A stretch of 64,000 bases of DNA from Streptomyces sp. ISL-10 (lineage in GTDB: Bacteria > Actinomycetota > Actinomycetes > Streptomycetales > Streptomycetaceae), in contig NZ_JAGGOJ010000013.1 of assembly GCF_018614575.1 (NCBI RefSeq), forward strand, positions 186,001 through 250,000, read 5' to 3'. The translations under genes and the position numbers were made by a program. How positions within the stretch are numbered: position 1 is the first letter of the stretch; each line of letters begins with the position of its first letter. The notes under the pieces were generated by a model. That model had not been told where the DNA came from and made no database searches. It saw only the letters and a program-made list of their open reading frames with translations. Positions 17,508-25,281 of the stretch are shown piece after piece.

Positions 17508-18794
17508 TCAGCGGCCTGCCCGGCAGGCATGCCGAAGCCGCTCGGCGTACCAGGTCTTCTGCTCCTGCGGCGAAAGCTTGCTCACTCCGGCCATTTCGGC
17601 GAGGAGCTGTTCCCTGCTCTGTCCTTGGCTGAATTCCTGGGTCTCACGGGACAGCCAGGCGAGGTAATCACTCTCCACACCTGTCGTCCGTGCGGCCCAG
17701 AGGGTGTTGAAGTGCAGAGTGTTCCAGTCCGGCCGCTCACAGGGAATTCCGACGACGGCAATGGCGATGTTCTCCCGGAGAACCTTGTCCGCGTTTCCGG
17801 GCACGAGGCCGCCGAGTGTCCAGTGTTCCCCCGTGGTGTCGAGCTGCTGAATATCGGCCACGGTGATGTCAGTGATGCGGGTGGGCTTTTCGGCGATGAT
17901 GCCTCTGGCCTGCAACCGGGCTGTCATATCGGCGAGTCCGGCCTGAATCTCCCCGATGTGTCCGGAGGCGGCCGACGGCAGACAGACCTCAGGCGTGCCC
18001 CCCTCGCAGGTGACCGGGGCCAAGCCCTTGGCGGCTGGAGCGATCGAACGCCAGTCCTTGGCAATGCCGTACGCGCCCAGCAGGCCGCTGACCGCGATCA
18101 CCAGCGACGCGGCGACAGAGGCGACGCCGATACGCCGGGGCCCCGCGAGGACGACGCAGGCAAGTGCCAGACACACCGTCGGCAGAACCGCGGCTGCCGT
18201 CATGGACAGCGAGTACGCCTCACCGAACCCCACCCAGGAGATGGACCCGGTGACATGGTGCGCCCAGTAGCTGTCCGTCCCCAGCGGGAAGCTGATCCCG
18301 ATGAAGACCGCCACGGATACGAGCGGCGCGGCGTACAGCGCATGGAGTCGGCGCCCGATGACAAACCCGATGACCGCGTGCGCGGTGAGCAGGACAACGA
18401 CGATCCCCATCAGATGCAGCACATACAGGTCGGGCGGGACTCCGACCACCCACAGCCCACCCGCCGTGACCCCGGCGGTCAGGACCGACAGGGACAGTAC
18501 GGTGATGAGGACGGGCTGCACGGCGATACGCCAAGTGGCGCGTGCGGCACCCAACTCCCAGGTACCCAGGGCGCGAAGCCGCGTCGCCTCCACCGCGGCC
18601 AGGCCGGCCACAGCCGCGGCGGCCATCGGGACCGGGGCATGCACGGCATACGACGCGGCCTGCGCGGGCCACGGCACGGCGATGAGCGGCTCGATGTTCC
18701 GGGTGCTCGTGAGGAAAACGTAGGTGAAGAAAAGGCCGATCACGGGGAAGGCGAGCACGGCTGGATGCGTGCGAAGAGCGGAGGAGAAGCGCAT
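17508..18794 (-). CDS. ABC transporter permease with large extracytoplasmic C-terminal domain
   Basis: A 428-aa protein. Residues 1-250 hold about seven hydrophobic helices (VLAFPVIGLFFTYVFLTS, LHLMGIVVVLLTAHAVIGF, VCLALACVVLAG and others). Residues 255-428 are soluble, with TCEGGTPEVCLP (about 263-274) giving two close cysteines, and then helical segments ending RLRHACRAGR. This resembles permeases annotated in Streptomyces with a DUF7224-like C-terminal domain, from recall only. It is second in the four-gene cluster, with a 62-bp gap after the secreted-protein gene. A membrane receptor-exporter role for the small secreted protein is possible but unproven. Confidence 0.83.
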   Translation of the reverse strand: MRFSSALRTHPAVLAFPVIGLFFTYVFLTSTRNIEPLIAVPWPAQAASYAVHAPVPMAAAAVAGLAAVEATRLRALGTWELGAARATWRIAVQPVLITVLSLSVLTAGVTAGGLWVVGVPPDLYVLHLMGIVVVLLTAHAVIGFVIGRRLHALYAAPLVSVAVFIGISFPLGTDSYWAHHVTGSISWVGFGEAYSLSMTAAAVLPTVCLALACVVLAGPRRIGVASVAASLVIAVSGLLGAYGIAKDWRSIAPAAKGLAPVTCEGGTPEVCLPSAASGHIGEIQAGLADMTARLQARGIIAEKPTRITDITVADIQQLDTTGEHWTLGGLVPGNADKVLRENIAIAVVGIPCERPDWNTLHFNTLWAARTTGVESDYLAWLSRETQEFSQGQSREQLLAEMAGVSKLSPQEQKTWYAERLRHACRAGR

Positions 18795-18856
18795 GGAGCC
18801 TCGCAGGAAACAAAGCCGGGCCGCCGCACGGCATTTGCGCGCGGCGGCCCGGAGGA

Positions 18857-19285
18857 TCAGTCAGCCAGGGTCGTGTCTACATTGACGGTATTGACACTGA
18901 CCGTGCAGGATATGCAGCCCCCGGCGATCTTGTCCACCTCGAAGTAGTAACTGTCGTAAGGCAGGCCGCTCTCGGTAGCCGTGCTCTTGGACCCAGAGCC
19001 ATTGAAGCAGTTGGTGAGCGTCGACGTGTCATGCCTCACGTCGCTGCCCCAGTCTATCTGCTGCCACAGCGCCACATCGATGCTCTTCGGGGTGTAGACG
19101 TTGTAGCAGCCAGTGAAGTTGATTTCGTTGTACGACTCGTCAACCCACTGCTGGGAGAGCTTGCCCTGATCCCACACCGTATTGTAGGAAGTCCAGTTCG
19201 CCCAGGCTCCTGTACTAGTGGCGAACGTCAAGGCAGCGGCGGTTCCCGCGACGACACAGAACTGACGCAAACGTCTTACTGACAC
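18857..19285 (-). CDS. Small secreted protein of unknown function heading the ABC cluster
   Basis: A 142-aa precursor. The signal peptide has RRLRQF followed by the hydrophobic run CVVAGTAAALTFATSTGAWA (about 9-29). The mature part of about 113 residues is acidic and rich in Tyr, Asn, Ser and Thr, with Cys in FTGCYN, LTNCFNG and GGCISC. I recognise no family; it could be a secreted peptide toxin, signal or binding protein for the adjacent ABC system. GTG 19285 has GGGAGGG nine bases upstream. Codon use is atypical for this chromosome (AGA, ACA, AGT, TTG, AAT, GTA), pointing to recent transfer. There is no obvious double-Gly leader. Confidence 0.82.
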   Translation of the reverse strand: MSVRRLRQFCVVAGTAAALTFATSTGAWANWTSYNTVWDQGKLSQQWVDESYNEINFTGCYNVYTPKSIDVALWQQIDWGSDVRHDTSTLTNCFNGSGSKSTATESGLPYDSYYFEVDKIAGGCISCTVSVNTVNVDTTLAD

Positions 19286-19426
19286 AGTAAGAACCCTCCC
19301 GGTCCTTTCGATTGTCGAGGCACCCTCGCACGGGAAGATCGAAAGGCTGCGTGACTGTACCAGTGCCCGCCGCTGCCAGCAGCTTTCACCCCGACGAGAC
19401 GGATCCGTCTGCCAGTCGGGCCGATG

Positions 19427-19695
19427 CTACGTCCGACGTCCGGCATCCGCCCCGCCCGGCCGGGGCGGTGGCCGGGCCGGGGTGGCCGCGGTGCCTACGC
19501 GCGTCGCCCGCGGCGTTGTGGTGCGACGGGCAGAGCCGACCCACTGCTGCAGATCGGAGATGTCCTGCTCGGTCTGCTCGGGGCGACGCTGCAGCGCAAG
19601 ATCGAGTGGGCCGCTCAGTTCGGCAAATCCCGTACGAATCTCCCCTCGCATCTCTGCAGCTCGACGGCGACCTGGGTGGATTCAGATGGCGTCAC
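19427..19695 (-). pseudogene. Frameshifted small coiled-coil gene, element remnant
   Basis: From GTG 19695 (GAGGAG upstream) the frame reads VTPSESTQVAVELQ. One base later the next frame continues MRGEIRTGFAELSGPLDLALQ and EQTEQDISDLQQWV. The two pieces join into one coiled-coil sequence of the kind seen in phage and integrative-element proteins, where a short helix is usually followed by a membrane segment. Here the C-terminal part is a Pro/Thr/Arg run without a membrane helix. A single indel near 19651 explains the break. The family call is tentative. Confidence 0.45.
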
Positions 19696-19987
19696 GGGCG
19701 GCTCCTCGGCAGCCGGCCGACCGTGGCTCGGTCGCCGATGAGCGAGCCGATCCCGGCCTTCACCCCAGACAGAGCGGCGGGTGTCGACGCGATCGCCGCG
19801 GGCCCGTTCTTGCGCGGCGCTCTGTGATGTACGCCATGGTCACAGATGCGATCGGTTCGAGGGTTGCGGGCCCCCGTGGGGCCCGACCCGGCATGACGAA
19901 GGCCCGGCATGACTTCGCAGGCGGGGCCTTGAACACACGGGGCGTCATTTCGATGTCATTCCAAGGCGGTTGGGTCTACGCGCCCCT

Positions 19988-20746
19988 ATGGCCACACCGA
20001 ACAGTGCATTGCGGGCCGTCCGCCTCGGCCTGCTCATGTCCCAAGACGACTTCGCCCGCGCCGTGCGAGATGCCGGCCTCCGCGCGGGCCAGCCCAACGA
20101 CGCCAACAAACGACTCGTGCAGCGCTGGGAATCCGGCGTCACGACCGCCCCCCGCCCCGTTTACGCCCGCGCGCTGGAATCCGTCACCGGACTGCCCATC
20201 GAATCCCTCGGCTTCACCGGCACAGTGCCCATGGCCCGCGTGTCCAACGACGGGCACGGCGGCCACGACGTGGAGGCCTCCGTCAACGGCATCGCCCCCG
20301 CGGCCGCGCCGCTGCAGCCCGAGCCCCAGCCAGGACACCGAAACTACTCCGGTGTGTGGCTGTCCAGGTACGAATACTTCTCCAGCGGCCGCGACTCGGC
20401 GTTCGTCGGACAGCACTACGTGGTGCTTCTGCAGCACGGCAACCGGCTCTCCGCGCGGAGCCTGCCCGGCTCGTCCGACAGCCCGCTGACGATGGACCTG
20501 GAGAATGGGCTCGTCGTCACCGGAACGTGGACGGAGCAGACGGCGACCGAAGGCTACTACCGGGGTGCCCGTTACCACGGGGCCATCCAGCTCCTGGTCG
20601 AACCGACCGGCCGGCGCATGACTGGCAAGTGGGTCGGGTTCGGCAAGGAGTTCGACGTGAACACCGGCCCGTGGGAGCTCGTGTTTCAGGACGCATCGAC
20701 CACGAAGGCGACGCTCGCCGCGTACAACAAGCTGCCCGACGCCTGA
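19988..20746 (+). CDS. Helix-turn-helix protein of the integrative element
   Basis: A 252-aa protein. Residues 5-75 form an XRE-like helix-turn-helix (ALRAVRLGLLMSQDDFARAV, NKRLVQRWESGVTTAPRP). A linker (about 90-118) precedes a beta-rich C-terminal domain (about 119-245) with NYSGVWLSRYEYFSSGRD, VVLLQHGNRLSARSLPGS and HGAIQLLVEPTGRRMTGKWV. Proteins of this shape occur near integrases in Streptomyces elements and may sense a small ligand with the C-terminal domain; that is inferred. ATG 19988 is chosen because the HTH starts directly after it. It is the only intact gene on the tRNA-proximal side of the island. Confidence 0.8.
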   Translation: MATPNSALRAVRLGLLMSQDDFARAVRDAGLRAGQPNDANKRLVQRWESGVTTAPRPVYARALESVTGLPIESLGFTGTVPMARVSNDGHGGHDVEASVNGIAPAAAPLQPEPQPGHRNYSGVWLSRYEYFSSGRDSAFVGQHYVVLLQHGNRLSARSLPGSSDSPLTMDLENGLVVTGTWTEQTATEGYYRGARYHGAIQLLVEPTGRRMTGKWVGFGKEFDVNTGPWELVFQDASTTKATLAAYNKLPDA

Positions 20747-20761
20747 CCTGGACGCACGAAT

Positions 20762-20795
20762 GCGCCCCCTTCCGCCGTGTGGCAGGAGGGGGCGC
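20762..20795. terminator. Hairpin between convergent element genes
   Basis: GCGCCCCCT (20762-20770) pairs perfectly with AGGGGGCGC (20787-20795) across a 16-nt loop. It lies in the 55-bp gap between the stop of the HTH gene and the stop of the collagen-like gene, so it can serve both. Confidence 0.65.
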
Positions 20796-20801
20796 GGTCG
20801 T

Positions 20802-21435
20802 TCATGGGTACTGGCGTCGCGTCGGGTCGAGGCCGAGGGTGACGGGCCCGGACGGGGGTTCATCGTCGGGAGGCGGTGCCCCGTCCCGCCGGCAGACGAG
20901 CGCATCGGGGTCGTCGGCTGGTGGCTGGAGGCTGTACCCGTCGGGGCAGGACGGTCCGGCCGGGCCACGCTCGCCCTGCTCCCCGCGGGGCCCTTGCTCG
21001 CCGCGCTCGCCCTGCGGTCCGGCTGGACCCTGCGGCCCTTGCGGTCCTGCCGGTCCGGCGGGGCCCGGCTGCCCATCCACACCAGGCTCGCCGTCCGTGC
21101 CGTCCTGCCCCGGGCTGCCGGCCTCGCCCGGCGGTCCCTGCTCACCAGTCCTACCCGGCGCGCCGACCGGACCCTGCGGCCCGGGAATCGGCACCGGCAC
21201 CTCAGCTCGGTCCGGCAAGTCGTCTACCGCACGCTCCGGATCCGGCGCCGCAGGCGTATCCCCCTGCGCCTGAATCTGCGCCCGCAGCACCCGCACATCA
21301 CCCCGCCGGCGTCGAGACCGCCGTACCCCGTCTGTTCGCTTCGCTGGCCAGCTGCGCGGCACGCTCGTCGGCTGCGTCGATGCGCAGCCACACCAGCACG
21401 ACAGCGCCGGACAGGACCGCCAGGGCGGCGGCCAC
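20802..21435 (-). pseudogene. Frameshifted collagen-like membrane-anchored protein
   Basis: From GTG 21435 (AGGCGGGG upstream) the frame encodes a membrane helix VAAALAVLSGAVVLVWLRI, then AADERAAQLASEANRRGTAV, and stops with TGA near 21302. A second frame then carries DVRVLRAQIQAQGDTPAAP, DLPDRAEVPVPIPGP and about 25 Gly-X-Y triplets (GPQGPVGAPGRTGEQGPPGE and so on), ending in a C-terminal region with two Cys. The two halves form one protein type I recall from Streptomyces elements and phages: a TM anchor, coiled coil and collagen-like stalk. An indel near 21300-21305 separates them. It starts 6 bp after the integrase stop, as an operon. Confidence 0.7.
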
Positions 21436-21441
21436 CGCGAG

Positions 21442-22703
21442 TCACCCCGCCTGTACGACCGACAGGGCCGCCCTGGGTGCCGGCACACCCATCGCGGCCT
21501 CCACGGCGGCCGTAATGTCACCGTCGAGCGTCCGCTCCAGATGCCCGTACCGGTCCACCGTCGTCTGGATCGACTCGTGCCCCAACCTGTTCTGGATCGC
21601 AGGAAGCGGGATGCGTGCAGCGATCAGCCACGCGACGTGGGTGTGGCGCAGGTCGTGGATGCGGGGCCTCTTCGGCAGTCCCTTCTCAACCGCAGCCTTC
21701 ACCGCGGGCAGCCACTTCCGGTTGTAGAAGTTGCTGTGCCGCCAAGGGCCGCCCATCGCTGCCCGGAAGATGAAGTCCTCGGGACTTCGACCGGCGACGT
21801 GGCGCCGCACCATGTCGACCTGGGCAGGGGACAGGCCGAGCAAGCGGCGGCCCTTCTTCGTCTTCGGCGGACCGAGGTAGAACGCCTTCGCGCTCCCCTT
21901 CTTCGCCTTCTTCCACGCCCGCTGCACGCTGACGGTCGGCTTGTCCGAGGTCAGGTTGAGATCACTGACGCGGAGGGCGGTGGCCTCGCCGAACCGCATG
22001 CCGTGCCCACCAGCCAGTCGGCGAGATCGCGCGCATCCGGATCCTTGATCTCCTGCGCGACGCACGCGTACTCGTCGCGTTCAAGGAACGTCATGTCATC
22101 GTCGATGTCGTCGTCAACGCGGGGCAGCTTGGTGCGCTTGCAGCAGTTCGTGGTGCGCAGCTGCGGCTCGGCGTCCACAGCGGCCTGCACGATGCAGTAA
22201 AGGAGTCCGTGCCGGTTGCGGATGCTCTTCGGGTCGGCCTCGCGGCGGAGCCACTTCTCCGGGTCGTCAGGGTCCCGCTCGCCGTCCTCCTCGCGGCGGA
22301 CCCAGTCCGTGACGTCGTCCTGGGTCAGGCTGCAGACGGTGGCCGGCACCTCGATCCCGTCAGCGCGGGTGTGCACCAAGTGGGAGAAGTGCAGCCGGAT
22401 TTCGCGGTGGTAGTCCTCGCGGGTGCGAATGTCGATGCCGGTGAGGCGGTCGACGTAGCGTGTGGCCCACGTCACGAGGGGCATGTCGCCGGGCTGCTCG
22501 TCGGGCTCGACGAAGCCGTGGCCTTTTACCCAGCCGTGCGGCCACTGCTGGTCGTGCGCGTCGACGAGCTTCTTGAACTGCTCGGCGCTCGCTTCTTCTC
22601 CGAATGGTTCGGACTCCTACGTCCCCCTTCGTCCGCCTTGGAGTCAGCGGACTTGGTAGGTCGCGGAGCCGTCTTTGCGCTCGCGCTTCCTGATGGTCGC
22701 CAT
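21442..22703 (-). pseudogene. int: Tyrosine integrase pseudogene next to tRNA-His
   Basis: ATG 22703 begins MATIRKRERKDGSATYQVR. An in-frame TGA follows at 22644-22646 and a TAG at 22617-22619. The frame then reads GEEASAEQFKKLVDAHDQQ and MPLVTWATRYVDRLTG, with the core-binding domain, up to LADWLVGTA. A one-base deletion near 22000-22004 shifts the frame to GMRFGEATALRVSDLNL, which contains the first catalytic Arg. HDLRHTH (HxxR), RLGHES and the Tyr in DRYGHLE complete the tyrosine recombinase active site. So every catalytic residue survives while the reading frame is broken three times. It lies beside the 3' end of tRNA-His, the usual integration target arrangement. Confidence 0.88.
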
Positions 22704-22733
22704 GGCAGGGCTGTACGCGGGTTCGGAGCGGCT

Positions 22734-22754
22734 GGTTTGGCCACGGTTTGGCCA
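22734..22754. repeat. Two GGTTTGGCCA boxes upstream of the integrase remnant
   Basis: GGTTTGGCCA occurs at 22734-22743 and again at 22745-22754, an 11-bp step that puts both on the same DNA face. They lie between the integrase start and the tRNA and could be integrase or excisionase arm-binding sites. This is suggestive only. Confidence 0.4.
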
Positions 22755-22767
22755 AGAAACGAAACAA

Positions 22768-22807
22768 GATCAGCCCCTGACCCGTTGTCCCAGGTCAGGG
22801 GCTGATC
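22768..22807 (-). terminator. Terminator of tRNA-His
   Basis: A perfect 15-bp stem: GATCAGCCCCTGACC at 22768-22782 and its complement at 22793-22807, with a 10-nt loop. On the minus strand it follows the tRNA 3' end by 6 nt and is followed by TTGTTTCGTTTC, a T-rich tail. This is one of the clearest intrinsic terminators in the window. Confidence 0.88.
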
Positions 22808-22813
22808 ATTCAG

Positions 22814-22886
22814 GGTGAGTGACGGGACTTGAACCCGCGACATCCTGGACCACAACCAGGTGCTCTACCAGCTGAGCTACACCCAC
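22814..22886 (-). tRNA. tRNA-His (anticodon GTG)
   Basis: The minus strand folds as a 73-nt tRNA: acceptor GTGGGTG paired with CACTCAC, D arm GCTCAGCTGGTAGAGC, anticodon arm CCTGG-TTGTGGT-CCAGG with GTG, and T arm GCGGG-TTCAAGT-CCCGT. The discriminator base is C, and the base before position 1 is G, as needed for the G-1 of tRNA-His. CCA is not encoded. An integrase pseudogene lies immediately beyond its 3' end. Confidence 0.95.
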
Positions 22887-22978
22887 CACGACCGGTCTTT
22901 TTCCTGACCGGCCGAGAAAAAGTGTACAGGGTCCGGGAGGGTGCTCGCGCCAGGGTTTCGTGGGGCGGGCCGTGGGGG

Positions 22979-23581
22979 CTAGTCCGCGGGGAGTACGTGC
23001 TTCGCCGCGATGGCCCGCGCCGTGTCCGAGTCGGGGCCGGGCTGGGGGACGAAGACCGCCTCGCGGTAGTAGCGCAGCTCGGCGATCGACTCGCGGATGT
23101 CGGCGAGCGCCCGGTGGTTGCCGCTCTTCTCCGGACTGTTGAAGTACGCCCTCGGGTACCAGCGGCGGGCCAGTTCCTTGATCGAGGAGACATCGACGAT
23201 CCGGTAGTGGAGGTACTCCTCCAGGGTCGGCATGTCGCGGGAGAGGAACCCTCGGTCGGTGCCGACCGAGTTTCCGCACAGCGGGGCCTTGCCGGGCTCC
23301 TTGACATGCTTGCGGACGTACGCGAGGACCTGCTCCTCGGCGGCCGCCAGCGTGGTGCCGCCGGCCAGCTCGTCGAGGAGGCCAGAGGCGGTGTGCATCT
23401 GGCGCACGACCTCGGGCATCGTCTCCAGCGCCGCGTCCGGCGGGCGGATCACGATGTCCACGCCGTCGCCGAGCACGTTCAGTTCCGAGTCGGTGACCAG
23501 TGCGGCCACCTCGATGAGTGCGTCGTCCGTCAGCGAGAGCCCGGTCATCTCGCAGTCGATCCACACCATGCGATCGTTCAT
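22979..23581 (-). CDS. orn: Oligoribonuclease
   Basis: A 200-aa DEDDh 3'-5' exoribonuclease that degrades two- to five-nucleotide RNAs, including pGpG from c-di-GMP turnover. Exo I is VWIDCEMTGL (D9, E11), Exo II is the NSVGTDRGFL region with its Asp, and Exo III is GNHRALADIRESI with the catalytic His and Asp. Length is typical for Orn. ATG 23581 is used. It precedes adpA in the reading direction of the window, as ornA and adpA neighbour each other in other Streptomyces. Confidence 0.96.
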   Translation of the reverse strand: MNDRMVWIDCEMTGLSLTDDALIEVAALVTDSELNVLGDGVDIVIRPPDAALETMPEVVRQMHTASGLLDELAGGTTLAAAEEQVLAYVRKHVKEPGKAPLCGNSVGTDRGFLSRDMPTLEEYLHYRIVDVSSIKELARRWYPRAYFNSPEKSGNHRALADIRESIAELRYYREAVFVPQPGPDSDTARAIAAKHVLPAD

Positions 23582-23637
23582 GCGCCCTACCTTATGGGGC
23601 GCGTGAACGATCGGTCCCCGGGCGGGCGCATACGCGA

Positions 23638-23668
23638 CCGGGCCGGACGCTCGAGGCGTCCGGCCCGG
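23638..23668 (-). terminator. Hairpin downstream of adpA
   Basis: CCGGGCCGGACGC (23638-23650) pairs perfectly with GCGTCCGGCCCGG (23656-23668) around a 5-nt loop. It begins 18 bp after the adpA stop codon and separates adpA from orn. Confidence 0.75.
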
Positions 23669-23685
23669 TGCGACCGATCGGGGTG

Positions 23686-24894
23686 CTACCCCATGCTGCG
23701 CTGGCCCGGCAGGCTCGCGCGGCCGTACATCTCGCCCGCGCCTCTGACCGCCTCGGGTGGCGCGGAGGCCGTGGCCGTCGGGCCTGGCAGACCCGCGGCC
23801 GCCGCGGCGGTGCGGCGCACCCCGGCCGTGGCCTGGGCCGGCATGACCGCGTCCACCATCGACGGCGGACCCGGATCACCCTGGGGTCGGCGGGCCCGGT
23901 ACGCGGCCCGGTAGGCAGCAGGGGAGGACCCCAGCTGCCGCCGGAAGTGGCCGCGCAGCGCCACGGGTGAGCGGAAGCCGCAGCGGCCCGCGACCTCGTC
24001 GACCGAGTAGTCGGAGGTCTCGAGCAGTCGCTGTGCCTGCAGCACCCGCTGGGTGATCAGCCACTGGAGCGGCGCCGAGCCCGTCAGCGAACGGAAGCGG
24101 CGGTCGAACGTCCGGCGGCTCATGTAGGCCCGCGCGGCCAGGGTCTCCACGTCGAACTGTTCGTGGAGGTGCTCCAGCGCCCAGGAGACGACCTCGGCCA
24201 GTGGGTCGGAGCCGATTTCCTCTGGTAAAGACCTGTCGAGGTAGCGCTCCTGACCGCCGCTGCGGCGCGGCGGCACGACCAGTCGGCGGGCGAGCGCTCC
24301 TGCTGCCTCGGCGCCGTGGTCGGTGCGCACTATGTGCAGACACAGGTCGATGCCCGCAGCCGTGCCCGCCGAGGTGAGCACGTCACCGTCGTCGACGAAC
24401 AGCTCCCGCGGATCCACATGGACGGACGGATAGCGCTTGGCCAGCGTCGGCGCGTACATCCAGTGGGTGGTCGCCGGGCGGCCGTCGAGCAGACCGGCCG
24501 CGGCGAGGACGAACGCCCCGGTGCACAGTCCGACGATGCGGGCGCCCTCTTCATGCGCCCGGCGCAGCGCGTCGAGCGCCTCGGGCGGTGGTGGGGAGGT
24601 GATCGAGCGCCAGGCGGGCACCACGACGGTGCCTGCCCTGCTGATCGCCTCCAAGCCGTACGGCGCGGTCAGTTCCAGGCCGCCGGTGGTCCGCAGCGGC
24701 CCCTCCTCCCCACCGCACACCAGCAGGCGGTAGCGGGGAACTCCGGCGTCCTGGCGGTCAATTCCGAACACCGAGAGAGGGATGGAACTCTCGAATATGG
24801 GGCCGCCGCTGAACAGCAGCACCGCGACGACTTCCCGGCGCCGGCGGCCGGAGAGCTTCCGGGCTGCCTCCGGTGCGGCGGAGTCCTGACTCAT
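23686..24894 (-). CDS. adpA: AdpA, pleiotropic AraC/XylS-family developmental regulator
   Basis: A 402-aa regulator of morphological differentiation and secondary metabolism. The N-terminal DJ-1/PfpI-like dimerisation domain spans about 20-205 (VAVLLFSGGPIFESSIPLSV, GLCTGAFVLAAAGLLDG). The C-terminal AraC double helix-turn-helix spans about 235-335 (VETLAARAYMSRRTFDRRF, VDEVAGRCGFRSPVALRGHF). The tail is Pro/Ala-rich. Leu223 between the domains is encoded by TTA, the bldA-dependent codon known from adpA/bldH. ATG 24894 follows a GAGGGGGG stretch. The neighbour orn and the long upstream region fit the S. coelicolor locus (recalled as SCO2792-SCO2793). Known family role: AdpA binds many promoters at TGGCSNGWWY sites, including its own. 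Confidence 0.96.
   Translation of the reverse strand: MSQDSAAPEAARKLSGRRRREVVAVLLFSGGPIFESSIPLSVFGIDRQDAGVPRYRLLVCGGEEGPLRTTGGLELTAPYGLEAISRAGTVVVPAWRSITSPPPPEALDALRRAHEEGARIVGLCTGAFVLAAAGLLDGRPATTHWMYAPTLAKRYPSVHVDPRELFVDDGDVLTSAGTAAGIDLCLHIVRTDHGAEAAGALARRLVVPPRRSGGQERYLDRSLPEEIGSDPLAEVVSWALEHLHEQFDVETLAARAYMSRRTFDRRFRSLTGSAPLQWLITQRVLQAQRLLETSDYSVDEVAGRCGFRSPVALRGHFRRQLGSSPAAYRAAYRARRPQGDPGPPSMVDAVMPAQATAGVRRTAAAAAGLPGPTATASAPPEAVRGAGEMYGRASLPGQRSMG
24226..24228 (-). promoter_or_regulatory. TTA leucine codon in adpA (bldA control point)
   Basis: Codon 223 of adpA is TTA (plus-strand TAA at 24226-24228) within SLPEEI. TTA is very rare in Streptomyces and is read by the bldA tRNA, which matures late, so AdpA translation should depend on bldA. 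The codon lies in the interdomain linker, the same place as in known adpA genes. Confidence 0.9.
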
Positions 24895-25281
24895 GACGCT
24901 AAGCCCCCCTCGAAGTGCGCGTCTCCCCGTTCTTTTCGGGCCTTTCGCTCCTGCACGTTTCCCCTCGGTTCTGCACGAGTCCCCCGGCCATCGATACTCA
25001 TGATCGAATCTACTGCGTTCCGCGGTGCCGCCGTGACAGGTTCGGCATGCCCCGCTATGTCGACTTGGCAACTTGGCGCGATGCTGTCGATCACGAAGCG
25101 TTCCACTCGACGGGCCCGCAGGGAAGTGCGCGTTCCGGGCATGGCCCGTCCCCGTAGGGTGCGGGAGCCGCCTGCGGTCCTTTCTTGCCTGGTGACAAGC
25201 GGGTTGGCAGGCCATTTCCGCAAGCTGGGTCCGGTGTCGGGAAGTTGGCTGAAAACCGACGGGTGTGAGCTTGCGAACTCG
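24895..25281 (-). promoter_or_regulatory. Long upstream region of adpA
   Basis: 387 bp between adpA and the next gene upstream, with no gene of its own and lower GC than its surroundings, as expected of a complex promoter. TGGCGCGATG at 25074-25083 differs from the AdpA consensus TGGCSNGWWY only in the last base, so autoregulation is possible. I could not place a transcription start. Confidence 0.5.

Larger units (their letters stand above)
15293..22813. mobile_element. Putative remnant of an actinomycete integrative element next to tRNA-His
   Basis: The interval between the chitinase terminator and tRNA-His holds a broken GntR/UTRA regulator, an HTH protein, a frameshifted collagen-like gene, a frameshifted coiled-coil gene and a tyrosine integrase pseudogene that ends 111 bp from the tRNA 3' end. 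Actinomycete integrative and conjugative elements typically insert in tRNA 3' ends and carry an integrase and a GntR (KorSA-like) regulator. No replication or transfer gene remains, and I found no second copy of the tRNA 3' end, so the left boundary is a guess. The ABC cluster at 16.2-19.3 kb may be cargo or an independent insertion. Confidence 0.5.

Noticed and set aside
15214..20000. A second attachment site (duplicate of the tRNA-His 3' end)
   Set aside because: I scanned for the GGGACTTGAACCC-containing end and found no copy left of the integrase, so no attR is reported.
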